From: SG8-30 sp963695085
Lineage (GTDB): Bacteria; Pseudomonadota; Gammaproteobacteria; Steroidobacterales; Steroidobacteraceae
DNA length: 64,000 bases
Reading direction: 5' to 3'
NCBI GenBank assembly: GCA_963695085.1
Contig: CAVOFV010000001.1
Coordinates: 186,001 to 250,000, forward strand
The notes under the pieces are model-generated. The model did not search any database, was not told the origin of the DNA, and worked only from the letters and a program-made list of their open reading frames with translations. Made by a program: the position numbers and the translations under genes. The stretch's first letter is position 1, and the number at the start of each line of letters is the position of its first letter. Of this stretch, positions 9,388 to 16,362 are shown piece by piece.

Positions 9388-9804
9388 GTGGTCGCACATC
9401 AGCCGCTGGGCGCCCGCCAGCATCGCCCCGGCACCGGCCTGGAGACCTTTCCCAACCCGGCCAGCGAGCGCGACTACACGATCCGGATGGAAATCCCGGA
9501 ATTCACCTGCCTGTGCCCGGTCACGGGCCAGCCGGACTTCGCGCATTTGCTGGTCGAATACGTCCCGGACGCCCTCTGCGTCGAGTTGAAGTCACTCAAG
9601 CTGTATGTATGGTCATTTCGCGATCGCGGCGCTTTTCACGAGGCGGTCACGAACGAGATTCTCGGGCACCTCGTCGTCGCCGTCCGGCCACGCTTCATGC
9701 GCGTCACAGCGCGATTTAACGTGCGTGGCGGCATCGACACGACCGTGGTTGCGGAGCACCGCTCGGAGGGCTGGACGCCGGCCCCGGCAGTCTCGTTGCC
9801 CTGA
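9388..9804 (+). CDS. queF: NADPH-dependent preQ0 reductase QueF
   Basis: QueF reduces 7-cyano-7-deazaguanine (preQ0) to preQ1 in queuosine biosynthesis. The 138-residue protein is the short, single-domain form. The motif FTCLCPVTGQPDF carries the nucleophilic Cys43 and the acid Asp50; the family block SLKLYVWSFRDRGAFHEAVTN follows and recognises substrate and NADPH. The GTG at 9388 is preferred because GGGAG (9374-9378) precedes it; a TTG at 9361 would add nine residues. It stands alone, divergent from smc, with a weak hairpin behind it. Confidence 0.95.
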   Translation: MVAHQPLGARQHRPGTGLETFPNPASERDYTIRMEIPEFTCLCPVTGQPDFAHLLVEYVPDALCVELKSLKLYVWSFRDRGAFHEAVTNEILGHLVVAVRPRFMRVTARFNVRGGIDTTVVAEHRSEGWTPAPAVSLP

Positions 9805-9812
9805 CGCGCGAC

Positions 9813-9829
9813 GGCCCCGGAATGGGGCC
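9813..9829 (+). terminator. Weak hairpin after queF
   Basis: GGCCCC (9813-9818) and GGGGCC (9824-9829) pair around GGAAT. No T tract follows, so termination here is uncertain. Confidence 0.35.
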
Positions 9830-9854
9830 TGAATCGCGGACCCAGGTCATGCCG

Positions 9855-9883
9855 CTGGACGCGCCGCTCACGGCCGCTATAAT
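9855..9883 (+). promoter_or_regulatory. Sigma-70 promoter for dksA-like gene
   Basis: A perfect -10 box TATAAT (9878-9883) lies 35 bases before the dksA-like ATG. The -35 region at 17-base spacing (CTGGAC, 9855-9860) is poor. GGAG (9908-9911) provides the ribosome binding site. Confidence 0.55.
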
Positions 9884-9917
9884 TCCGCGCTCACTTTTTT
9901 CGGCACTGGAGTAACTG

Positions 9918-10862
9918 ATGCCTGCCAGGAAGTCCGCGACCAAGCTCCGCAAGGCGAAGAAGCAACCGGCGAAGAAGGCTGCGAAGAGGCCGGCCAGGAA
10001 GGCCGTCAAGCCCGCCGCGCGCAAAGCCGTCGTCCGGGCCAAGGCGAAGTCCAGCAAGGCACCTGCCAGGAAAGCAGCGAAGCGCGTCAGGACGAGCAAG
10101 CCGGCCACCACGAAGACCAAGCGGAAGGTCGTCAAGAAGACGGTCACGGCCAGGCCGTCGAAGGCGCGCACCGCGGCCAGGGCAGCATCCACGCGCAAGG
10201 CGGCTGCCCCGCGACGTGTCTCCAGGCCCGCCCAGGCCAAGGCGGCGCGCAAGCCCGCCGTGAAGAAGAAGGCCGCCACGGCCAGGCCGAAGGCGGCGGC
10301 ACGGCCGGATGCGACGCGGGGCAAGTTCCCGAAGCTGGTCGCCGTGGCGCCACGCATCCGTCGGCCCGTCGAAGTCATTCCGGTGGACGACGAGGAAGGA
10401 TTCGAGTCCGACTTTCATCGCAACCTGTTGCTTGGTCCGCGCAATGTCCAGCCCTATGTCGAACGCAAGGGCGAGGCGTACATGGGCAAGGAGCAGCTGG
10501 AGCACTTTCGTTCGATCCTGTTCAACTGGAAGCGCGACCTCATGGAGGAGGTCGACCGCACGATGAACCACATGAAGGACGAGGCCGCCAACCCGCCGGA
10601 TCCGAATGACCGCGCGACCCTCGAATCCGAGTTTGCGCTCGAATTGCGCACGCGTGACCGCGAGCGCAAGCTGATCCGCAAGATCGACGAGGCCCTGAAG
10701 CGCATCGACGACGCCTCATACGGCTATTGCCTGGAGACCGGCGAGCCGATCGGCATCAAGCGCCTCGAAGCGCGCCCGGTCGCGACGCTGTGCATCGAGG
10801 CACAGGAACGCCGCGAACGCCGCGAGAAGCAGTACGGCGACCGCGACGACTGGTATCGCTAG
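9918..10862 (+). CDS. dksA: DksA-type RNA polymerase-binding protein with basic histone-like N-terminus
   Basis: DksA enters the secondary channel of RNA polymerase and, with ppGpp, redirects transcription during starvation. The last ~150 residues are a DksA domain: MGKEQLEHFRSILFNWKRDL, the coiled coil with DPNDRATLESEFALELRTRDRE (acidic tip), then YGYCLETGEPIGIKRLEARP. Of the four zinc-site cysteines only two remain: positions 2 and 4 are Thr and Ala. The first ~150 residues are almost entirely Lys, Ala, Arg and Pro, resembling histone H1 or AlgP tails and likely to bind DNA or RNA. Total 314 residues against ~150 in E. coli. It is followed at once by gluQRS, the usual partner. Confidence 0.9.
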   Translation: MPARKSATKLRKAKKQPAKKAAKRPARKAVKPAARKAVVRAKAKSSKAPARKAAKRVRTSKPATTKTKRKVVKKTVTARPSKARTAARAASTRKAAAPRRVSRPAQAKAARKPAVKKKAATARPKAAARPDATRGKFPKLVAVAPRIRRPVEVIPVDDEEGFESDFHRNLLLGPRNVQPYVERKGEAYMGKEQLEHFRSILFNWKRDLMEEVDRTMNHMKDEAANPPDPNDRATLESEFALELRTRDRERKLIRKIDEALKRIDDASYGYCLETGEPIGIKRLEARPVATLCIEAQERRERREKQYGDRDDWYR

Positions 10863-10917
10863 CGGTGTCGGAACCGGGGCACGCGCTGCCCCGGCGGCCA
10901 GCGGCCGCAACGGCTGC

Positions 10918-11805
10918 GGCCGCTTTGCGCCCTCGCCCACCGGCGACCTGCATCTTGGCTCTTTGACGTCTGCCCTCGGCAGTTACCTGTCGGCGCGGGC
11001 CGGCGGGGCAGGCTGGTTCGTGCGCATGGAAGACCTCGACCGGTCCCGCGAAGTGCCGGGCACCGCCGACCGTATTCTGCGGACCCTGGAGCAGTTCGGC
11101 TTCGAATGGGACGGGGCCGTCGTCTACCAGAGCCGTCGAACCGAATTGTATGACGCGGCGATCGAGCGGCTGCGCGCCGACGGGCGCGTCTACCCCTGCT
11201 CATGCAGCCGCGCGCGACTCCGCAAGCTCGCCCGTACCGGCGACGGCGAGGCGGTCTACCCGGGCACATGCCGTCTGGGCGCAGCGGCCAGTCCCCTGCC
11301 GCCAGCGCTGCGGTTCCGGCTCGACGATGCGAAGACGACGGTGACCGTCGAGGACAGGCTGCAGGGCCGCTACGTGCAGGACGTCGCCAGGGCAGTGGGC
11401 GACTTCGTCATCAGGCGCCGCGATGGTTTTCATGCCTACCAGCTGGCCGTCGTCGTCGATGATGCCGAGCAGGGCGTGACGGAGGTCGTACGCGGCTGCG
11501 ACCTGCTGGACAACACACCCAGGCAGGTGCTCTTGCAGGAGGTGCTCGGGCTGCCCCGCCCGACCTACGCCCACTTGCCGCTGGTGACGGAGCCGGACGG
11601 CTCCAAGCTGGCCAAGCGGCGCCGCAGTGTGCCGTTGGACCCTGCCCGGGCGCCTGCACTCCTGTATGCGGCCCTGGTCCTGCTCAGGCAGGCACCCCCA
11701 CCCGCCCTCCGGTCCGCCAGTCTGGCAACGCTGGGCGACTGGGCGCGCCACCACTGGACCCTGGCGCCCCTGCAGGGTGTATCCCAGGTGCCGCTGGAGC
11801 CCTGA
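10918..11805 (+). CDS. gluQ: Glutamyl-Q tRNA(Asp) synthetase GluQRS, start unresolved
   Basis: GluQRS attaches glutamate to queuosine in tRNA(Asp). The frame encodes GRFAPSPTGDLHLGSL (the HIGH-like ATP site) from 10918, a CSCSR...C zinc-ligand cluster, and DGSKLAKRR (KMSKS-like). The oddity is the start: no ATG, GTG or TTG lies in this frame for at least 130 bases upstream of the TTG at 10963, and that TTG falls inside the active-site motif. A GTG at 10865, three bases after the dksA stop, is where the gene would be expected to begin; a single missing base between 10865 and 10918 would join it to the frame. Sequencing error, true frameshift or a rare start codon are all possible. It follows the dksA-like gene, as in E. 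coli. Confidence 0.85.
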   Translation, partial: GRFAPSPTGDLHLGSLTSALGSYLSARAGGAGWFVRMEDLDRSREVPGTADRILRTLEQFGFEWDGAVVYQSRRTELYDAAIERLRADGRVYPCSCSRARLRKLARTGDGEAVYPGTCRLGAAASPLPPALRFRLDDAKTTVTVEDRLQGRYVQDVARAVGDFVIRRRDGFHAYQLAVVVDDAEQGVTEVVRGCDLLDNTPRQVLLQEVLGLPRPTYAHLPLVTEPDGSKLAKRRRSVPLDPARAPALLYAALVLLRQAPPPALRSASLATLGDWARHHWTLAPLQGVSQVPLEP

Positions 11806-11922
11806 TGTGCGGGAATGGTTGGGCCGGGCCCGGGTTGGCAGTATCGTAGGATGCGCCGCGGCACCCGGTCGGGAATGTCAGACCTTCCGGTGGCGCGCGG
11901 TGAGCAGCCGCCGGAGTCACGC

Positions 11923-12408
11923 ATGAGCCAGCCCCGCGTCATCAAGAAATACCCGAACCGACGGCTGTACGACACCGTCGACAGCAGGTACATCACGCTG
12001 GCCGATGTACGCCGTCTGGTCATGGAAGCCATCGACTTCGTCGTCATCGACAAGAAGTCCCAGCAGGACATCACGCGCAGCATCATGCTGCAGGTGATTG
12101 CCGACCAGGAGCACCACGGCGAGCCCGTGATGAGCCAGGACTTCCTGTCGCAGGTGATTCGCGCCTACGGCGGCACGATGCAGGGCCTGGTCGGCAGTTA
12201 CCTGGAGCAGAGCCTGGCGCTGTTCATGGCCCAGCAGCAGCAGTTGCGCGAACGAATCGGCAGCATGACGGAAGCCGACCCGCTCAAGTCCGCCGCCGGC
12301 CTCGCGGAGCGAAGCCTCGCGCAATGGCAGGCGCTGCAGCAGCAGATGCTGGATACGATGATGGGCGCGGCGCGCGCGCCGGGCGGCGGGCGCAGCCGCC
12401 GCAAGTGA
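11923..12408 (+). CDS. phaR: Polyhydroxyalkanoate synthesis repressor PhaR
   Basis: PhaR binds DNA and polyhydroxyalkanoate granules and represses phasin and synthesis genes. The signature RVIKKYPNRRLYDTVDSRYI opens the protein, followed by the accumulation-regulator domain (IMLQVIADQEHHGEPVMS, FLSQVIRAYGG) and a Gln-rich tail. The 161 residues are usual. I take the ATG at 11923, six bases after GGAG, rather than the longer frame from 11815, whose extra residues do not resemble the family. No PHA synthase or phasin gene lies nearby. The gene ends before a strong hairpin shared with convergent pnp. Confidence 0.93.
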   Translation: MSQPRVIKKYPNRRLYDTVDSRYITLADVRRLVMEAIDFVVIDKKSQQDITRSIMLQVIADQEHHGEPVMSQDFLSQVIRAYGGTMQGLVGSYLEQSLALFMAQQQQLRERIGSMTEADPLKSAAGLAERSLAQWQALQQQMLDTMMGAARAPGGGRSRRK

Positions 12409-12433
12409 CCGCGTCAGCGAGACCGTGACGACA

Positions 12434-12454
12434 AAGGGCCCCATCGGGGCCCTT
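12434..12454. terminator. Bidirectional terminator between phaR and pnp
   Basis: AAGGGCCCC (12434-12442) and GGGGCCCTT (12446-12454) form a perfect 9-bp stem with loop ATC, between the convergent phaR and pnp genes. T runs on either side are short. Confidence 0.75.
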
Positions 12455-12483
12455 CGTTCGAACCGCCGTGAAGCGTCGCGGGA

Positions 12484-14568
12484 TCAGGTGACGCCGCGCA
12501 TGCTGAGCCGGACCCGGCCCTGGCGGTCCACCTCCAGGACTTTCACCTTGATGACGTCGCCTTCCTTGAGCTTGTCGCTGACGCGCTCGACGCGCTCCTC
12601 GGAAATCTGCGAGATGTGCACCAGGCCGTCACGGCCCGGCAGGATCGTCACGAAAGCGCCGAAGTCCATCAGCCGCGCGACCCGACCTTCATAGATCGCG
12701 CCGACCTCGACGTCGGCCGTAATCAGCATGATGCGGCGCTCTGCCTCGCGGCCCGAGGCGCCGTCCACCGACGCAATCTTGACGGTGCCGTCGTTCTCGA
12801 TGTCGATCGTCGCGCCCGTCTCCTCGGTAATCTGCCGGATCACCGAGCCGCCCTTGCCAATGACGTCGCGAATCTTCTCCGGGTCGATCTTGATCGTCAG
12901 GATGGTCGGTGCCCACTCGGACATTTCCGCGCGCGGCTTGGCCAGCACCTTGTTCATTTCGCCCAGGATGAACAGTCTGCCCTCACGGGCCTGATCCAGC
13001 GCTACCTTCATGATCTCCGGCGTGATGCTGGTGATCTTGATGTCCATCTGCAGCGCGGTGATGCCCTGCTCGGGGCCTGCGACCTTGAAGTCCATGTCGC
13101 CGAGGTGGTCCTCGTCGCCCAGGATGTCGGTCAGCACCGCAAACCGGTCACCGTCCTTCACCAGGCCCATCGCCACGCCCGCGCAGGGCGCCTTGAGCGG
13201 CACGCCCGCGTCCATCAGCGCCATGCTCGTTCCGCACACGCTGGCCATCGAACTCGAGCCGTTCGATTCGAGCACCTCGGACACGACGCGCAGCACGTAA
13301 GGGAATTCGGTCAGGTCGGGCATCAGCGCCGCGACGCCACGCCGGGCGAGGTTGCCGTGACCAATTTCGCGGCGCTTCGGCGAACTCATGAAGCCGGTTT
13401 CGCCGACGCTGTACGGCGGGAAGTTGTAGTGCAGCATGAACGGCTCGCGGCGTTCGCCGATCAGCGCATCGACAATCTGCGCGTCGCGCCCGGTGCCGAG
13501 TGTCGTGGTCACCAGCGCCTGGGTCTCACCGCGCGTGAACAGCGCCGAGCCGTGGGCCCGCGGCAGCAGGCCGACTTCCGCCCTGATCGGCCGCACGGTG
13601 CGCGTGTCGCGGCCGTCGATGCGCGGCTTGCCGTCCAGGATCCGGCCACGCACGAGGCGATACTCGAGCCAGAACAACTGGTCGTCCACTTCGTCACGCG
13701 TGAATGTCGGCGCATCTCCCTCGCACAGCGCCGCGAACGTCGCCGCCTTGATCTCGCTGACCTTGGCGTGACGGGCCTGCTTTTCGACGAGTCCGTACGC
13801 GTCCTGCATGCCGGCCTCGGCCTGCGCGGCCACCGCCTGCTTCAGTTCGTTGCTGACCGCCGGTGCGGTCCAGTCCCACTTCGGCTTGCCCGCTTCCGCC
13901 ACCAGCTTGTTGATCGCGTCGATCGCGACCTGCATCTGCTGGTGACCGAACAGCACCGCCCCGAGCATCACGTCCTCGGGCAGGCACTTGGCCTCGGACT
14001 CGACCATCAGCACGCCTTCGCGCGTGCCGGCCACCACGAGGTCCAGCTCCGACTCGGTCTTGGTCACCGTCACGGAGGGATTCAGCAGGTACTTGCCATC
14101 CTTGTAGCCGATGCGCGCGGCAGCGATCGGGCCCTTGAACGGCGAACCGGACAGCGCGAGCGCCGCGGAAGCGCCGAGCAGCGCGGGTATGTCGGAGTCC
14201 ACTTCGGGGTTCAGCGACAGCACCGTGGCGATCACTTGCACTTCGTTGTAGAAGCCGTCGGGAAACAGTGGCCGGATCGGCCGGTCAATCAGGCGCGAGG
14301 TCAGCACCTCCTTCTCGGATGGGCGTCCTTCACGCTTGAAAAAGCCGCCGGGGATACGGCCGGCGGCGAATGTCTTTTCCTGGTAATTGACGGTCAGCGG
14401 GAAGAACTCCTTGCCCGGGACCGCTTGCTTCCGGGCCACGGCGGTGACCAGCACCACGGTGTCGGCCATCGTCACGAGTACGGCGCCATCCGCCTGGCGC
14501 GCCATGCGCCCGGTCTCGATGGTCACCGTGTGTTCACCGTATGCAAATGTCTGTTGAGCAACGCTCAC
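12484..14568 (-). CDS. pnp: Polyribonucleotide nucleotidyltransferase PNPase
   Basis: PNPase degrades RNA 3' to 5' phosphorolytically and is part of the degradosome. The 694 residues hold two RNase PH domains (the first from TFAYGEHTVTIETGRMARQADG, with FFKREGRPSEKEVLTSRLIDRP; the second around RPIRAEVGLLPRAHGSALFTRG), then a KH domain (IRDVIGKGGSVIRQITEETG) and an S1 domain (GAIYEGRVARLMDFGAFV). The start is GTG with GAGGAA just upstream. It lies 78 bases downstream of rpsO in the conserved rpsO-pnp order, and a small hairpin (14605-14610 with 14628-14633) in that gap may be a processing site. Confidence 0.97.
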   Translation of the reverse strand: MSVAQQTFAYGEHTVTIETGRMARQADGAVLVTMADTVVLVTAVARKQAVPGKEFFPLTVNYQEKTFAAGRIPGGFFKREGRPSEKEVLTSRLIDRPIRPLFPDGFYNEVQVIATVLSLNPEVDSDIPALLGASAALALSGSPFKGPIAAARIGYKDGKYLLNPSVTVTKTESELDLVVAGTREGVLMVESEAKCLPEDVMLGAVLFGHQQMQVAIDAINKLVAEAGKPKWDWTAPAVSNELKQAVAAQAEAGMQDAYGLVEKQARHAKVSEIKAATFAALCEGDAPTFTRDEVDDQLFWLEYRLVRGRILDGKPRIDGRDTRTVRPIRAEVGLLPRAHGSALFTRGETQALVTTTLGTGRDAQIVDALIGERREPFMLHYNFPPYSVGETGFMSSPKRREIGHGNLARRGVAALMPDLTEFPYVLRVVSEVLESNGSSSMASVCGTSMALMDAGVPLKAPCAGVAMGLVKDGDRFAVLTDILGDEDHLGDMDFKVAGPEQGITALQMDIKITSITPEIMKVALDQAREGRLFILGEMNKVLAKPRAEMSEWAPTILTIKIDPEKIRDVIGKGGSVIRQITEETGATIDIENDGTVKIASVDGASGREAERRIMLITADVEVGAIYEGRVARLMDFGAFVTILPGRDGLVHISQISEERVERVSDKLKEGDVIKVKVLEVDRQGRVRLSMRGVT

Positions 14569-14646
14569 GCGGTATTCCTCATTGGTTACTGGTTGTCGGG
14601 CTCAGGGCGCGCTCTCTGCGATCGACAGCGCCCACTCGCGGTCGCC

Positions 14647-14916
14647 TCAGCGCCGCAGACCCAGGTTGGCCACGATCTTGGTATAGCGGCCGGGCGTATT
14701 CGCCTTGAGGTAGTCAAGGAGCTTGCGGCGCTGGGCGACCATCTTCAGCAGGCCGCGACGCGACGCGTGATCACCCTTGTGAGCCGCAAAGTGCTCGGTA
14801 AGTCCGTTGATGCGTTCAGACAGAAGCGCGATCTGGACCTCCGGCGAACCGGTATCCGTGGGGGAGGAGCCGTGCGTCTTGACGAGTTCCGCCTTCTGTT
14901 CAGTCTTGAGTGGCAT
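14647..14916 (-). CDS. rpsO: 30S ribosomal protein S15
   Basis: S15 is a primary 16S rRNA-binding protein of the small subunit. The 89 residues are standard, with the family block TGSPEVQIALLSERINGLTEHF and a closing LLDYLKANTPGRYTKIVANL. AAGGAAGG lies 13-20 bases upstream of the ATG. It sits between truB and pnp and has its own promoter at 14982-15010. Confidence 0.98.
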   Translation of the reverse strand: MPLKTEQKAELVKTHGSSPTDTGSPEVQIALLSERINGLTEHFAAHKGDHASRRGLLKMVAQRRKLLDYLKANTPGRYTKIVANLGLRR

Positions 14917-14981
14917 TGCGAAGAGACCTTCCTTTGAACCTTTCTTTGTAACTCAGTAACTTACCTTCAACGAAGCCCGAC

Positions 14982-15010
14982 ATTGTAATCGGCCGACCGC
15001 CTCGTCTCAA
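14982..15010 (-). promoter_or_regulatory. Sigma-70 promoter for rpsO-pnp
   Basis: On the minus strand TTGAGA (15005-15010) and TACAAT (14982-14987) are separated by exactly 17 bases. Transcription would begin near 14975 and give an rpsO leader of about 60 bases. The promoter lies in the truB-rpsO gap, so rpsO-pnp can be expressed apart from the rimP-truB operon. Confidence 0.75.
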
Positions 15011-15016
15011 GCGCCA

Positions 15017-15976
15017 TCACGCCTGTCGTGGTGTTTCCAGCTCCAGCATGATCCGCTCCGGCGTCATGCGCCGGCCCTCGGGCGTCATGCGGCCCACGCC
15101 CAGGAAGCGCCCTGATGGACCATACATCCGCACCCCCTGCCCTGCAGGGCCCTCGACGAATACCGCCTGGCCGCGCAGCACGCAGGCCTGTTCCGCCTCG
15201 CCGAGCCGGACCGCCGGCCAATGTGGCAGCGCCGCATCGGGCGGCAGCATGACTGCATCGAGCGCCGGCTCGCCACCCTCCGCCAGCAGCCCCTCCAGGA
15301 CGGCCCGGGTCCGCATCGGCTGGTCGCAGAACGGGCCTAGCTGGGTGCGGCGCAGCTCGATCACGTGGCCGGCCGTGCCGAGCGCCCCGGCGATGTCCTC
15401 GATGAGCGTGCGCACGTAGGTGCCCTTGCTGCAGCGCACCTCCAGCGTCAGCAGCGGCCCCTGCAGCGCAAGGCAGTGCAGCGCGTGAACGCTCACCCTG
15501 CGTGGCGCGCGTTCCACTTCAATGCCTTGGCGGGCGAGCTCATATAGCCGGCGGCCGCCCTGCTTGAGGGCGGAGTGCATGGGTGGGACCTGCTCGATGG
15601 AGCCGGTGAAGCGGCGCAGCACGGCCGCGACGGTGCCCGGGTTCAGCGGCGGCACCGGTTGCGGTGGAAGCGGCTCGCCCTCGGCGTCGCCGGTCGTCGT
15701 TGCGACGCCCAGCTGCGCGGTGACCCGGTAGGTCTTGTCCGCGTCCAGCAGCATTCCCGAGATCTTGGTGGCCTGGCCGAAGCACAGCGGCAGCAGGCCG
15801 CTGGCCAGCGGGTCCAGGCTGCCCGTGTGGCCGGCCTTGCGCGCGCGGAACAGGCGTCGCACAGCCTGCAGTTCGCCGTTCGACGAGGGGCCCGGCTGCT
15901 TGTCCAGCAGCACGATGCCGGACACGTCCCGCCACACGACCCGCGGGCGCCTGGCCACCGTGCCGGCGCCGTTCAT
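15017..15976 (-). CDS. truB: tRNA pseudouridine-55 synthase TruB
   Basis: TruB makes pseudouridine 55 in the T loop of tRNAs. The catalytic aspartate is Asp55 in AGHTGSLDPLASGLLPLC, and the later motif KTYRVTAQLG and GTYVRTLIEDIAGALG are typical. A C-terminal PUA-like domain follows (319 residues in all). The ATG overlaps the rbfA stop by four bases, so translation is probably coupled. Confidence 0.97.
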   Translation of the reverse strand: MNGAGTVARRPRVVWRDVSGIVLLDKQPGPSSNGELQAVRRLFRARKAGHTGSLDPLASGLLPLCFGQATKISGMLLDADKTYRVTAQLGVATTTGDAEGEPLPPQPVPPLNPGTVAAVLRRFTGSIEQVPPMHSALKQGGRRLYELARQGIEVERAPRRVSVHALHCLALQGPLLTLEVRCSKGTYVRTLIEDIAGALGTAGHVIELRRTQLGPFCDQPMRTRAVLEGLLAEGGEPALDAVMLPPDAALPHWPAVRLGEAEQACVLRGQAVFVEGPAGQGVRMYGPSGRFLGVGRMTPEGRRMTPERIMLELETPRQA

Positions 15977-16359
15977 TCGGGCTCGTTCTCGCCCTCGTGG
16001 CGTCGCTCATCCTCGGCGACGGCCTCCGAGATCAGCGAGGACAGGCGTGCGCCGCGCTCGACGCTTTCGTCGATCCTGAAATCGAGTTGCGGCGTCACGC
16101 GCAGGCGCAGCGCATTGCGCAATTCGTGCCTGAGGTAACCGGCGGCGTGGCGCAGCGCTTCCTGTGCGGCCGCGGGATCGCCGAGCCCGGCAAACGGCGT
16201 GAAGAACACCCGCGCGTGTGACAGGTCTTTCGACAGTTCGACCGCGGTGATGGTGATGAGGCCGATCCGCGGGTCCTTGATCTCGCGCCGCACCAGGTCC
16301 GCGAGCAGGCGCTTGAGCTGCTCCTCGACCCGGCGAGCGCGTGCAAATTCCTTCGGCAT
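15973..16359 (-). CDS. rbfA: 30S ribosome-binding factor RbfA
   Basis: RbfA binds the immature 30S subunit and helps 16S rRNA processing, notably at low temperature. The 128-residue protein has the KH-like fold pattern: RRVEEQLKRLLADLVRREIKDPRIGLITITAVELSKD split over its first half, and DFRIDESVERGARLSSLI near the end. It begins three bases after infB and overlaps truB by four bases in the same operon. Confidence 0.96.
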   Translation of the reverse strand: MPKEFARARRVEEQLKRLLADLVRREIKDPRIGLITITAVELSKDLSHARVFFTPFAGLGDPAAAQEALRHAAGYLRHELRNALRLRVTPQLDFRIDESVERGARLSSLISEAVAEDERRHEGENEPE

Positions 16360-16362
16360 CGC

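Noticed and set aside
7149..9719. 856-codon plus-strand frame opposite smc and running into queF
   Set aside because: It overlaps smc in antisense and queF in another frame, with shadow-type composition.
12616..14937. Very long open frame on the plus strand opposite pnp and rpsO
   Set aside because: It is an antisense shadow of high-GC codon use; its translation is Arg/His/Ala-rich and resembles no protein, while the minus strand encodes clear PNPase and S15.
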